In this document: positions 52,282-60,932 of the stretch, in pieces | How positions within the stretch are numbered: the first letter of the stretch is position 1 | How the letters are laid out: each line of letters begins with the position of its first letter | NCBI RefSeq assembly: GCF_004122095.1 | Contig: NZ_SAWZ01000007.1 | Span: forward strand, 62,001 to 126,000 | Source: Pseudoxanthomonas composti | Lineage (GTDB): Bacteria > Pseudomonadota > Gammaproteobacteria > Xanthomonadales > Xanthomonadaceae | Length of the DNA: 64,000 nt | Direction: 5' to 3' | Program-made: the position numbers and the translations under genes | Notes under the pieces: generated by a model | The model's input: the letters and a program-made list of their open reading frames with translations, nothing else | Told to the model about the DNA's origin: nothing | Database searches by the model: none

Positions 52282-52727
52282 GCGAGGAGTGAGCGGAGAG
52301 GAGTGAGGAGTGAGTAAAAGCGAGAGGCGAGAGGCGAGAGGCGAGAGGCGAGAGGCGAGCCGAAAGCCGAGGCGGCGAGACTGTCATGCTCAATGAGCAG
52401 AGATTGTCCCTGTGGAAGCGGCGTCAGCCGCGAAGAGGCTCTCCCGGTAAGGCCCCTCGCGGCTGAAGCCGCTCCCACAAGGAGCATGGCGGGTCTCTGC
52501 TGGCTCGGCTCGCGATGGAGCTACCGATCTGAAGCTCACTCCTCACTCTTTCCTACTCACTCCTCGCTTCCGCTCACTCCTCACTCCTCTCCGCTCACTC
52601 CTCGCCTTCGCTCACTCCTCACTCCTCTCCGCTCACTCCTCGCCTTCGCTCACTCCTCACTCCTCTCCGCTCACTCCTCGCCTTCGCTTACTCCTCACTC
52701 CTCTCCGCTCACTCCTCGCCTCAACGC
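52282..52727. repeat. Inverted pair of long GAGGAGTGAG arrays flanking a REP element
   Basis: The left arm (52282-52378) has GAGGAGTGAGCGGAGAGGAG units, then five GAGAGGC repeats. The right arm (52535-52727) repeats CTCACTCCTCACTCCTCTCC and CGCTCACTCCTCGCCTTCG about four times with a 38-39-bp period. A REP element sits between. The right arm abuts the stop of the kinase gene. No gene in 52267-52728. Confidence 0.85.
52411..52480. repeat. REP-type palindromic element
   Basis: TGTGGAAGCGGCGTCAGCCG and CGAAGAGGCT are mirrored by GGCCCCTCGCGGCTGAAGCCGCTCCCACA. It lies in the loop of the array pair. Confidence 0.85.
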
Positions 52728-52728
52728 C

Positions 52729-53916
52729 TCAACCCACCGGCGCCTCCAACGGCGCAACAGACGCCTGACGTGCGGGTTCCACGGGCTGCGCCTGCGGGAC
52801 GCGGGCGATGACGGTGGTGCCGGCGCCGCGCGTGCTGTCCAGCTGCAAGGTGCCCGACAGCGCCTGGACGCGCTCGCGCATGCTGCTCATGCCGGTGCCG
52901 GGGACCAGGTCGCCGCCGCGGCCGTTGTCGTGCACGCGCAGCACCCAGTGACGTCCCTCGCTGCCGACGGTCACTTCCACCCGCCGCGCGTGCGCATGGC
53001 GCTGCACATTGGTGGCGGCCTCACGCAGCACCAGGGCGAACACCGTCTCCACCGGCCCGGGCAGCAGCGCGCAGTCGATGCGGTAGTCGAAGGCCACGCC
53101 GTCGGCTTCCAGCAGCAGCTTGGCCGAGGCCAGCTCTGCGGCCAGCTCGGCCGAGCGGATGCCGCTGACCGCGCGGCGCACCTGCGCCAGGGCCTCGCGC
53201 GCCACACGGCTGACGTCTTCCATTTCGCTGCGCGCAGCCGCCGCATCGCGCTGGGCCAGGCGCGCGGCCAGGTCGGACTTCAGGGCCACCAGCGACAAGG
53301 TGTGGCCGAGCAGGTCGTGCAGGTCGCGGCCGATGCGCTCGCGCTCGGCCACGCTGGCCAGCCGGCGCACCTCGTCCTGGCTCAGGCGCAGCACCGCGTC
53401 CTTCTGCTGATCCAGCTCCTGCATGCCGATCATGCCGCCCAGCGAGAGCACGGTGAACGGCATCCAGATGGTCATCTGCCACGGGTAGCCCAGCCACAGC
53501 GACCAGGCCACCAGCGCCAGGCTCAGCGCCAGCAGCGTGCCCATGTAATGCCACATGCGCTGCCGGCGCGAGGGACGCAGCATCACGCAGCCGAACACGA
53601 AGTAGTTCAGACCGGCGGGGTACCAGGGCAGCAGCGCCGCGCACAGGCCCATCAGCGCCAATGCGTACAGCGTGCGGCGGCGCGCCGGGCACAGCAGCAC
53701 GCGCGCGTACAGCAGCAGGAACACCGGATAGGAGACCAGCGTGCCGATGAGCCAGGTGCGGTCCCAGCCCCTGGGCGAGAAGATCGGCGAGATGAACACC
53801 CACGAGGACCACAGCACGTGGAAGGCGTCGGACCAGGGCGACTTGCCCTGGCGCATGTGGTTGGCGGCGATGGAGTCGGCCGCGGGCTGGAACCATCTGG
53901 GCAAGCGCAGGCTCAT
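52729..53916 (-). CDS. DesK-type sensor histidine kinase
   Basis: A 395-residue protein with about five to six membrane spans (residues 35-165), a dimerisation helix with ERERIGRDLHDLLGHTLSLV (phospho-His in RDLHD), and an ATPase domain ending with VHDNGRGGDLVPGTGMSSMR. This is the HisKA_3/DesK layout, in which a membrane state or a membrane-bound ligand is sensed. It lies 79 bases downstream of the ABC permease gene on the same strand, so ABC exporter and two-component system form a module. Confidence 0.92.
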   Translation of the reverse strand: MSLRLPRWFQPAADSIAANHMRQGKSPWSDAFHVLWSSWVFISPIFSPRGWDRTWLIGTLVSYPVFLLLYARVLLCPARRRTLYALALMGLCAALLPWYPAGLNYFVFGCVMLRPSRRQRMWHYMGTLLALSLALVAWSLWLGYPWQMTIWMPFTVLSLGGMIGMQELDQQKDAVLRLSQDEVRRLASVAERERIGRDLHDLLGHTLSLVALKSDLAARLAQRDAAAARSEMEDVSRVAREALAQVRRAVSGIRSAELAAELASAKLLLEADGVAFDYRIDCALLPGPVETVFALVLREAATNVQRHAHARRVEVTVGSEGRHWVLRVHDNGRGGDLVPGTGMSSMRERVQALSGTLQLDSTRGAGTTVIARVPQAQPVEPARQASVAPLEAPVG

Positions 53917-53995
53917 GGCGTCGGCTTCCTCTCGGGTGCTGGATCATGCCATCGACCGGGCGCCCGGTCGCAGCGTCCCATCGAAAGGGTGACGC

Positions 53996-54763
53996 TCATG
54001 CGCGCTGCAGGCGGCGCTGGGCCAGCAGCAGGCAGGCCACGGTGAAGACGGCCAACACGCCGATGTGCAGCCAGGCGCTGCCGCCGGCGTCCATGCCCAC
54101 GACCTTCAGCGCCAGCTGGCCCAGGTGCCAGGCCGGCCACAGCGGGGCCAGCTTGCCGATGAGGGCCGGCAGCATCGTCAGCGGCAGCCACAGGCCCGAC
54201 AGCAATGCCATTGGCAGGTAGACCAGGTTGACCACGGCCGGTGCGGCCGAGCCTTTCACCAGGCTGCCGATCAGCAGCCCCAGCGCGCAGAACGGCAGCG
54301 TGCCCAGCACCGCCACCAGCAGCAGGCGCGCCAGCTGCGAGGCGGTCAGTACCGCGCCGCCCAGGGTGCTGCCGACCAGCAGCAGCAACACCCCGATGCA
54401 CAGGGCAAAGCCCATGGCCATGACCAGCTTGGCCAGCAGCGGGGCCATGGTCGGCACCGGCAGCGCGCGCTTGAGCGTGAGCAGGCCGCGCTCGCGGTCC
54501 ATCGCCAGGCTGACGCCGAACCCGAACAGGCCCGGCCCCATCACCCCGAACACGGTGTAGCTGGCCATCAGGTAGGTGGACGCCTGCGCGTTGCCGCGAT
54601 TGAGCAGCACGCCGAACATCAGATAGAACATCACCGGGAACAGCAGCGTGGGCAGCGAGAACGCCGGCGTGCGCAGCAGCCGCAGCCATTCGTAGCGCGC
54701 CTCGCGCAGGTAGATGCCGGCCAGGGAGGGGGATGGCAGGGCTGGAAACGTCGTGCGGCTCAT
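53996..54763 (-). CDS. ABC-2-type permease
   Basis: A 255-residue inner-membrane protein with six spans (about 32-52, 62-85, 115-140, 148-170, 180-200 and 230-250). It has the ABC-2 pattern (SLPTLLFPVMFYLMFGVLLN, PFCALGLLIGSLVKGSAAPA, LSGLWLPLTMLPALIGKLAP). The start overlaps the ATPase stop by ATGA. With the ATPase it should export a lipid, peptide or drug; DesKR-linked exporters of this type often answer membrane-active compounds. Confidence 0.92.
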   Translation of the reverse strand: MSRTTFPALPSPSLAGIYLREARYEWLRLLRTPAFSLPTLLFPVMFYLMFGVLLNRGNAQASTYLMASYTVFGVMGPGLFGFGVSLAMDRERGLLTLKRALPVPTMAPLLAKLVMAMGFALCIGVLLLLVGSTLGGAVLTASQLARLLLVAVLGTLPFCALGLLIGSLVKGSAAPAVVNLVYLPMALLSGLWLPLTMLPALIGKLAPLWPAWHLGQLALKVVGMDAGGSAWLHIGVLAVFTVACLLLAQRRLQRA

Positions 54764-55692
54764 GCGGCGTACTCCTCGTTGGTATCGGTTGTGCGGGTGA
54801 GCTGCAGGAAGGCATCGGCCAGCCCGGCGCGCTGGACCTGCAGCTCGCTTGCCTGCGGGTCCTGCGCCAGCAGGCGCGCGACGATGGCTTCGGCCGTCTC
54901 GGCGTGGATCTCCAGCTTTCCCGGCTGGGCGTGGACCGCGCGCACGCCCGGCCAGGCCCGCACGCATGCGGCCGACAGCTGCGTGGCGATGCGGATGCGC
55001 CGCAGCGACACCCGTGCGCGGATCTGCTCCACGCTGCCACGGGCGATCACCTGCCCGGCCTGCAGCACGGCGACCTCATCGGCCAGGGCCTCGGCCTCTT
55101 CCAGATAGTGCGTGGTCAGCAGCACCGCGCAGCCGGCGGCGGCGCGCTCGGCAATGGCCTGCCACAGCTGCTGGCGCGCCTGGATGTCCAGCCCGGTGGT
55201 GGGCTCGTCCAGGAACAGCACCCGCGGACGCCCGCAGATGGCCAGGGCGAACTGCACGCGCCGCTGCTGGCCGCCGGAGAGCTGGCCGTAGCGTCGCGGC
55301 AGCAGGTCTTCCAACCCGGCGATGCGCGCGCATTCGGCCACGCTCAGCGGCTGGGCGTAGTAGCCGCGCGTGAGCAGCAGCAGCTCGGCCACGGTGAGCG
55401 TTTCGGGCAGCTCGGCCTGCTGCAGCATCACCCCTGCCTGCTGGCGCGCCTGGCGGCTGGCCGGGTCGTGGCCGAACAGCGACACCGTGCCGGCATCGGC
55501 CCGCTGCAGGCCCAGCAATAGCGAGACCGCGGTGCTCTTGCCCGCCCCGTTCGGCCCCAGCAGGGCCAGCACCCGGCCCGGGGCCAGCTGCAGGTCCACG
55601 CCGGCCAGCGCGTGGTGCGCGCCGTAGCGCTTGTGCACGTCGGCCAGCTGGGCCGGCAGGTCGGATTGCAGATCGGACGTGTCGTGTTTCAT
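54760..55692 (-). CDS. ABC transporter ATP-binding protein (CcmA/DrrA type)
   Basis: A 310-residue protein. Walker A is LLGPNGAGKST (46-54), the signature YGQLSGGQQRR, Walker B VLFLDEPTTGLD, and the switch His lies in LLTTHYLEEAEALA. A C-terminal extension (about 230-310) of the DUF4162 type follows. It energises the ABC-2 permease encoded directly downstream. It is the first gene of the ATPase-permease-DesK-DesR string, divergent from the MacA-like gene. Confidence 0.94.
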   Translation of the reverse strand: MKHDTSDLQSDLPAQLADVHKRYGAHHALAGVDLQLAPGRVLALLGPNGAGKSTAVSLLLGLQRADAGTVSLFGHDPASRQARQQAGVMLQQAELPETLTVAELLLLTRGYYAQPLSVAECARIAGLEDLLPRRYGQLSGGQQRRVQFALAICGRPRVLFLDEPTTGLDIQARQQLWQAIAERAAAGCAVLLTTHYLEEAEALADEVAVLQAGQVIARGSVEQIRARVSLRRIRIATQLSAACVRAWPGVRAVHAQPGKLEIHAETAEAIVARLLAQDPQASELQVQRAGLADAFLQLTRTTDTNEEYAA

Positions 55693-55776
55693 GGATGTAG
55701 CAACCGTTACCGGAGGGTGCGGTTAGGCTGCGCCTAGGGGACGGGCCGCGGCAGTACCGGCGATCAGGCATTTGGG

Positions 55777-55790
55777 GTGACAGCTGTCAC
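55777..55790. promoter_or_regulatory. Perfect 14-bp palindrome between divergent export operons
   Basis: GTGACAGCTGTCAC is a perfect inverted repeat in the 231-base gap between the two divergent exporter operons. It is a good candidate operator, possibly for the DesR-like regulator encoded in the left operon. Confidence 0.5.
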
Positions 55791-55923
55791 TGGCCGCCGT
55801 GCCCGTGGCGGTCGCAGACTTCGCCCACTCCGGCCCCGACCGCAAAGTGGTGACTTCCGGCAGCTGGATCGGCTGCACGGTCGCGGTCACATTCCGTGCT
55901 TCAACGATGTCATTGATGGATCT

Positions 55924-57156
55924 ATGAACGCTTCCGCCGAACTGCTCAAGGAACTCCGCATCGACCGCAAGGCGCCGCCGCCCCCGCCATCGCGCAAGGG
56001 GCTGTGGATCGCGCTGGGGATCGTCCTGCTGCTGGCGCTGGCCGCCGCCGCCTGGCTGGTGCTGGGCCGCGAGCGCCCGCTGCAGGTGCGCACCGCGCCC
56101 GTGGTGGCCATGGCCGGCAACAGCGCCAGCGCCTCGGTGCTGGATGCCACCGGCTACGTGGTGGCGCGGCGCACTGCCACGGTGTCGGCGCAGATCACCG
56201 GCCGGGTGGAGGAGGTGATGATCGAGGAAGGCCAGCGGGTGGAGGCCGGCCAGGTGCTGGCGCGGCTGGACCCGATCAACGCCGACGCCGAGCGCAACCT
56301 GGCGCAGTCGCAGCTGTCCTCGGCGCAGAGCCAGGTGGACACCGTGGCCGCCCAGCTGGTGCAGGCGCGCAACGAGGCCGGCCGCCTGGAAGACCTGGTG
56401 CAGCAGCGGCTGATTTCGCGCACGCAATACGACCAGGCCGTGGCCGCGCGCGATTCGCTCAAGGCGCAGCTGCTAACCGCCCAGCGCAACGTCAAGGTCG
56501 CGCGCGACCAGCTGGCGATTTCCAACATCGGCAAGGACTTCACCGTGGTGCGCGCGCCATTTGCCGGCGTGATCACCGCCAAGGCGGCCCAGCCGGGCGA
56601 GATCGTCTCGCCGCTGTCGGCCGGCGGCGGCTTCACCCGCACCGGCATCGGCACCATCGTGGACATGGATTCGCTGGAGATCGAGGTGGACGTGGGCGAG
56701 TCCTACATCGGCCGCGTGCAGCCGAAGATGCCGGTGGAAGCCACGCTCAACGCCTACCCGGACTGGAAGATCCCGGCCGAGGTCATCGCCATCATCCCGG
56801 CCGCCGACCGCGGCAAGGCCACGGTGAAGGTGCGCATCGCCATCCTGCAGAAGGACGTACGCATCGTGCCGGACATGGGCGTGCGCGTGAGCTTCCTGGA
56901 GAAGGCCGCCCCCGAGCAGGCGGAAAAGCCCAAGGGCGTGCGCGTGCCGACCGCGGCGATCGTCGAGCGCGACGGCAAGCCGGTGGCCTTCGTGGTGGGC
57001 GATGACAACACCGTGCAGCAGCGCGCCATCCAGCCCGGCATCACCCTCTCGCAGGAGCGTCAGGTCTTGAGCGGCCTGCAGCCCGGCGAGACGGTGGTGC
57101 TGGAGCCGCCGGCGGCGTTGAGGGAAGGCGCGCGCGTGGTTGAAGACAAGGAGTGA
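55924..57156 (+). CDS. MacA/RND-type periplasmic adaptor
   Basis: A 410-residue protein with a cytoplasmic proline-rich N-terminus (APPPPPSRKG), one membrane span (residues 28-46), the two lipoyl halves (TATVSAQITGRVEEVMIEEG and VVRAPFAGVITAKAAQPGEI), a helical hairpin (about 120-200) and beta-barrel and membrane-proximal domains. It links the FtsX-type permeases encoded downstream to an outer-membrane duct. No TolC gene is in this operon. The stop codon (GAG TGA) opens a repeat array. Confidence 0.9.
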   Translation: MNASAELLKELRIDRKAPPPPPSRKGLWIALGIVLLLALAAAAWLVLGRERPLQVRTAPVVAMAGNSASASVLDATGYVVARRTATVSAQITGRVEEVMIEEGQRVEAGQVLARLDPINADAERNLAQSQLSSAQSQVDTVAAQLVQARNEAGRLEDLVQQRLISRTQYDQAVAARDSLKAQLLTAQRNVKVARDQLAISNIGKDFTVVRAPFAGVITAKAAQPGEIVSPLSAGGGFTRTGIGTIVDMDSLEIEVDVGESYIGRVQPKMPVEATLNAYPDWKIPAEVIAIIPAADRGKATVKVRIAILQKDVRIVPDMGVRVSFLEKAAPEQAEKPKGVRVPTAAIVERDGKPVAFVVGDDNTVQQRAIQPGITLSQERQVLSGLQPGETVVLEPPAALREGARVVEDKE

Positions 57157-57461
57157 GTGGGTGGAGCGAGGAGTGAGGAGTGAGCGAAAGCAAGGAGTGA
57201 GTGATGGGACGAGGAGTGAGGAGTGAGCAAGGGCAGCCGGCGCTCCGCTATCGGCGGCGCCACGCTCTCCGGCGCCCCCTGCTTCGCGACTGATCTCCAA
57301 CGCTCTTTCTCCAGCCCTCCCCTCCAGCAGCCTTCGCTCCTAGCGCTCCAGCTCTCCCTCACTCCTCACTCCTCGCTTCATTACTCACTCCTGGCCTCCG
57401 CTTACTCCTCACTCCTCGCTTCACCCACTCACTCCTCGCTTCACCCACTCACTCCTCGCTC
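57151..57461. repeat. Inverted pair of GAGGAGTGAG arrays after the adaptor gene
   Basis: The left arm (57151-57228) begins at the last codon and stop of the adaptor gene: GAGTGAGTGGGTGGAGCGAG, then GAGGAGTGAGGAGTGAGC units. The right arm (about 57357-57461) contains CTCGCTTCACCCACTCACTC, the near-exact complement of the left arm's distinctive start. The arms are thus more alike within this locus than between loci. No gene in 57157-57476. Confidence 0.85.
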
Positions 57462-57476
57462 CAAACGGACAAGCCC

Positions 57477-58193
57477 ATGACCGCACTCGTCAGCCTCCGC
57501 AACCTCACCAAGACCTACCAGCGTGGACCGGAGCAGGTGCAGGTCCTGCACGGCATCGACCTGGACATCGAGCGTGGCGACTTCGTCGCGTTGATGGGGC
57601 CTTCCGGATCGGGCAAGACCACCTTGCTCAACCTGATCGGCGGGCTGGACACGCCGAGCTCGGGCGAGATCGAGATCGAAGGCCAGCGCATCGACCGCTA
57701 CAGCAGCGGCCAGCTCTCCACCTGGCGCAGCCAGCACGTGGGCTTCGTGTTCCAGTTCTACAACCTGATGCCCATGCTCACCGCGCAGAAGAATGTGGAG
57801 CTGCCGCTGCTGCTGACCCACCTGGACGCGGCCAACCGCAAGCGCAACGCGCAGATCGCCCTGACCCTGGTGGGCCTGGCCGAACGGCGCGACCACCGCC
57901 CCAACGAGCTCTCCGGCGGCCAGCAGCAGCGCGTAGCCATCGCCCGCGCCATCGTCTCGGACCCGACCTTTCTGATCTGCGATGAACCGACCGGCGACCT
58001 GGACCGCCAATCGGCCGAGGAAGTCCTGGGCCTGCTGCAACAGCTCAATCGCGAGCACGGCAAGACCATCATCATGGTCACCCATGACCCCAAGGCTGCC
58101 GAGTACGCCACGCATACGGTGCATCTGGACAAGGGCGAGCTGGCGACTGAGGTCGAGGTGAGAAACGAGGAACGAGAAACGAGGAACGAGTAA
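57477..58193 (+). CDS. MacB/LolD-type ABC ATP-binding protein
   Basis: A 238-residue protein. Walker A is [12 protein letters not shown] (41-52), the Q-loop [20 protein letters not shown] is typical of MacB/LolD, and the signature is [14 protein letters not shown]. Walker B is [12 protein letters not shown], the switch His lies in [12 protein letters not shown]. The last nine residues (NEERETRNE) are encoded by a GAGGAACGAG-type repeat that has extended into the gene. It pairs with the two FtsX permeases downstream and the MacA-like adaptor upstream. Confidence 0.94.
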   Translation: MTALVSLRNLTKTYQRGPEQVQVLHGIDLDIERGDFVALMGPSGSGKTTLLNLIGGLDTPSSGEIEIEGQRIDRYSSGQLSTWRSQHVGFVFQFYNLMPMLTAQKNVELPLLLTHLDAANRKRNAQIALTLVGLAERRDHRPNELSGGQQQRVAIARAIVSDPTFLICDEPTGDLDRQSAEEVLGLLQQLNREHGKTIIMVTHDPKAAEYATHTVHLDKGELATEVEVRNEERETRNE

Positions 58194-58260
58194 GGGCGGG
58201 CCCTCCATCCGAGACGCGTTCATCTCTCTCGTTCCTCGTTCCTCTGCACTCGTTCCTCGA
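58150..58260. repeat. Inverted pair of GAGGAACGAG arrays (variant)
   Basis: The left arm (about 58158-58193) has GAAACGAGGAACGAG units. The right arm (about 58228-58260) has CTCGTTCCTCGTTCCTC units, the exact complement of the variant. The other loci use GAGTGAG/CTCACTC in both arms; here both arms carry GAACGAG/CTCGTTC. The left arm overlaps the 3' end of the ABC gene. Confidence 0.85.
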
Positions 58261-58274
58261 ACCAAGGGTGTCCC

Positions 58275-59429
58275 ATGAAATACTTCTCCCTGATCTGGGC
58301 CCAGCTGTTCCGCAGCAAGACCCGCACCCTGCTGACCCTGCTGTCGGTGGTGGCCGCGTTCCTGCTGTTCGGCATGCTCGATTCGGTCCGCGTGGCCTTC
58401 AGCTCCGGCGGCAGCGTCGATGGCGCCAACCGCTTGATCGTGTCCTCGCGCCTGTCCATCACGCAGACCCTGCCGGTATCGCTGCGCACGCAGATCGAAG
58501 CGGTGCCGGGGGTGCGCAACGTCACCTACGCGATGTGGTTCGGCGGCATCTACCAGGACCCGAAAAACTTCTTCCCCAACTTCTCCGTCGCGCCCAACTA
58601 CTTCGACGTCTATACCAACTACCAGGTGCCGGCCGAACAGCTGAAGGCGTTTCAGGAGAACCAGACCGGGGCCATCGTCGGCGAGGCGCTGGCCAACAAA
58701 TATGGCTGGAAGATCGGCGACACCATCCCGCTGCAGGCCACCATCTTTCCGCGCGGGGGCAGCAACGACTGGCCGCTGCAGCTGACGGGCATCTTTCGGG
58801 TGAAGGACCGCGGCACGGTCAGTGAGGAGCAGCAGCTGGTGATGCACTGGAAGTACTTCGACGAGGCCAACGACTACATCAAGAACCGGGTGAGCTGGTA
58901 CACGGTGCAGCTGGCCAACCCCGACCAGGCCTCGCGCGTGGCGCAGGCCATCGATGCGATCTCGGCCAACTCGGACCATGAGACCAAGAGCCAGACGGAG
59001 ATGGCGTTCAACCAGTCCTTCGCCAAGCAGCTCGCCGATATCGGCCTGATCGTCACCTCCATCATGGGTGCGGTGTTCTTCACCCTGCTGCTGCTCACCG
59101 GCAACACCATGGCCCAGGCCGTGCGCGAGCGCATCCCGGAGCTGGCCACGCTCAAGACCCTGGGCTTCAAGGACAGCACGGTGCTGACCTTGGTGATGGT
59201 CGAATCGATGCTGCTGATCGTGCTGGGCGGGCTGATCGGCATGGGCCTGGCCTCGGCCATCATGCCGGGCATCTCCAGGATGACCAACGGCATCGTGCCC
59301 GGCGGCGCGCCTGCGCAGACCTGGCTGGTCGGGGTGGGGCTGATGCTGCTGATCGGCATCGTGGTGGGACTGCTGCCGGCGTTGCGCGCGCAGCGGCTGA
59401 AGATCGTCGACGCACTGGCCGGCCGCTGA
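58275..59429 (+). CDS. FtsX-type ABC permease (first)
   Basis: A 384-residue protein with the MacB/FtsX layout: TM1 (about 18-37, LLTLLSVVAAFLLFGMLDSV), a large periplasmic domain (about 45-250) and three C-terminal spans (about 260-285, 305-330 and 350-370; the last ends LALRAQRLKIVDALAGR-like LPALRAQRLKIVDAL). It drives shape changes in the periplasm rather than classical import. A second permease follows after 10 bases, so the transporter is probably a heterodimer. Confidence 0.92.
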   Translation: MKYFSLIWAQLFRSKTRTLLTLLSVVAAFLLFGMLDSVRVAFSSGGSVDGANRLIVSSRLSITQTLPVSLRTQIEAVPGVRNVTYAMWFGGIYQDPKNFFPNFSVAPNYFDVYTNYQVPAEQLKAFQENQTGAIVGEALANKYGWKIGDTIPLQATIFPRGGSNDWPLQLTGIFRVKDRGTVSEEQQLVMHWKYFDEANDYIKNRVSWYTVQLANPDQASRVAQAIDAISANSDHETKSQTEMAFNQSFAKQLADIGLIVTSIMGAVFFTLLLLTGNTMAQAVRERIPELATLKTLGFKDSTVLTLVMVESMLLIVLGGLIGMGLASAIMPGISRMTNGIVPGGAPAQTWLVGVGLMLLIGIVVGLLPALRAQRLKIVDALAGR

Positions 59430-59439
59430 GGGACACGCC

Positions 59440-60747
59440 ATGAAACAGAAACTCATCAACTTCTCGATCGTGCTCATGCTGCTGCTGGCATTGGTGCTGT
59501 GGACGCTGCTGCCGTGGTACCTCGTGCTGGGCATCGCTGCGCTGCTGGCGCTGTGGCTGGGCCTGACCCGCAGCGGGCGGCTGGCGCTGGCCGCCACCCG
59601 CATCGGCGTGGCCAGCCTGCCGCAGCGTTGGGGCGCCTCCTCGGTGATCGTGGTCGGCATCGCCGGCGTGGTCGGCGTGCTGGTGGCGATGCTGGCCATG
59701 GGCGAGGGCTTCAAGGCCACGCTCAGCAGCACCGGCGACACCAGCAGCGCGATCGTCCTGCGCGGCGGCTCGCAGGCCGAGACCAACTCGGTGGTCATGC
59801 GCGACCAGGTGCCCCTGATCGGCAGCCTGCCCGGCATCGCCAAGAACGCCGAAGGCCGGCCCCTGATCTCGCCGGAGCTGTCGCAGGTGGTCAACCTGCC
59901 CGCGCGCGGCGACGGCACCGACACCAACGCGCAGATCCGCGGCGTGGGCGAACTGGGCTGGGCGGTGCATCCTTCGGTGAAGCTCGTCGAAGGCCGCCGT
60001 TTCGGCGCGGGCCTGCGCGAGATCGTGGTCGGGGCCGGGGCGCAATCGCAGTTCCGCGGCCTGGAGGTCGGCAAGCCGATCACCCTGGGCAACCAGCAGT
60101 GGACCGTGGTGGGCAAGTTCAAGTCCGGCGACGCCCACGACTCGGAGCTGTGGACCGATGCGGAGACGCTGGCCTCCACCTACAACCGCAGCTCCTACCA
60201 GTCGATTACGGTCAAGACCGAGGGCACGGCCGGCTTCGAGCAGTTCAAGGCCGCCATGGCCGGCGATCCGCGGCTGAAACTGGACGTGGAGACCACCCGC
60301 GCCTACTACGCCAAGCAGTCGGGCCAGCTGAGCACGCTCATCAATGCGCTGGGCACGGTGATCGGCGCGATCATGGCGGTGGGCGCGGTGTTCGGCGCGC
60401 TCAACACCATGTATGCGGCGGTGGCCACGCGCGCCAGGGAAATCGCCACCATGCGCGCCATTGGCTTTCGCGGCCTGCCGGTGGTGACTGCGGTGATGCT
60501 GGAAACCATGCTGCTGGCGCTGCTGGGCGGCCTGCTCGGCGGGCTGGTGGCCTGGCTGCTGTTCAACAACCACAGCGTCTCCACGCTGGGGTCCAACTTC
60601 AGCCAAGTGGTGTTCCAGTTCAAGGTCACCCCGGAGCTGCTGTGGAACGGGCTGAAGTGGGCACTGGGCATCGGCCTGGTCGGCGGACTGTTCCCCGCCC
60701 TGCGTGCGGCCAGGCTGCCGATCACCGTGGCGCTGCGCGAGGTGTGA
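59440..60747 (+). CDS. FtsX-type ABC permease (second)
   Basis: A 435-residue protein with two N-terminal hydrophobic segments (about 6-24 and 25-45), a third near 68-90 (ASSVIVVGIAGVVGVLVAML), the periplasmic MacB-like domain (about 95-300) and three C-terminal spans ending LFPALRAARLPITVALREV. The extra N-terminal hairpin distinguishes it from the first permease. It completes the adaptor-ATPase-permease-permease operon. Confidence 0.92.
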   Translation: MKQKLINFSIVLMLLLALVLWTLLPWYLVLGIAALLALWLGLTRSGRLALAATRIGVASLPQRWGASSVIVVGIAGVVGVLVAMLAMGEGFKATLSSTGDTSSAIVLRGGSQAETNSVVMRDQVPLIGSLPGIAKNAEGRPLISPELSQVVNLPARGDGTDTNAQIRGVGELGWAVHPSVKLVEGRRFGAGLREIVVGAGAQSQFRGLEVGKPITLGNQQWTVVGKFKSGDAHDSELWTDAETLASTYNRSSYQSITVKTEGTAGFEQFKAAMAGDPRLKLDVETTRAYYAKQSGQLSTLINALGTVIGAIMAVGAVFGALNTMYAAVATRAREIATMRAIGFRGLPVVTAVMLETMLLALLGGLLGGLVAWLLFNNHSVSTLGSNFSQVVFQFKVTPELLWNGLKWALGIGLVGGLFPALRAARLPITVALREV

Positions 60748-60932
60748 GGCAGGCGCAGTGCGGCATGGGCGCGGCCTTCCGTGGGAGCCGCGCTCATGCG
60801 CGAGGCTGCTTCTTCCCAGGAGCACCGCCAGTCTTGCGGCGGCTGAATCGTCATCGTTCTGTCATGGAAACGAGATAGCGCCGCGCCGAAGGCGGCCGCT
60901 ACGCTGCGCGGCCATCTTTGTGTGTCACGCCC

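Noticed and set aside
52393..54045. A 550-codon plus-strand frame across the GAGTGAG arrays and the kinase gene
   Set aside because: It is antisense to a clear histidine kinase. Its first third is translated repeat sequence.
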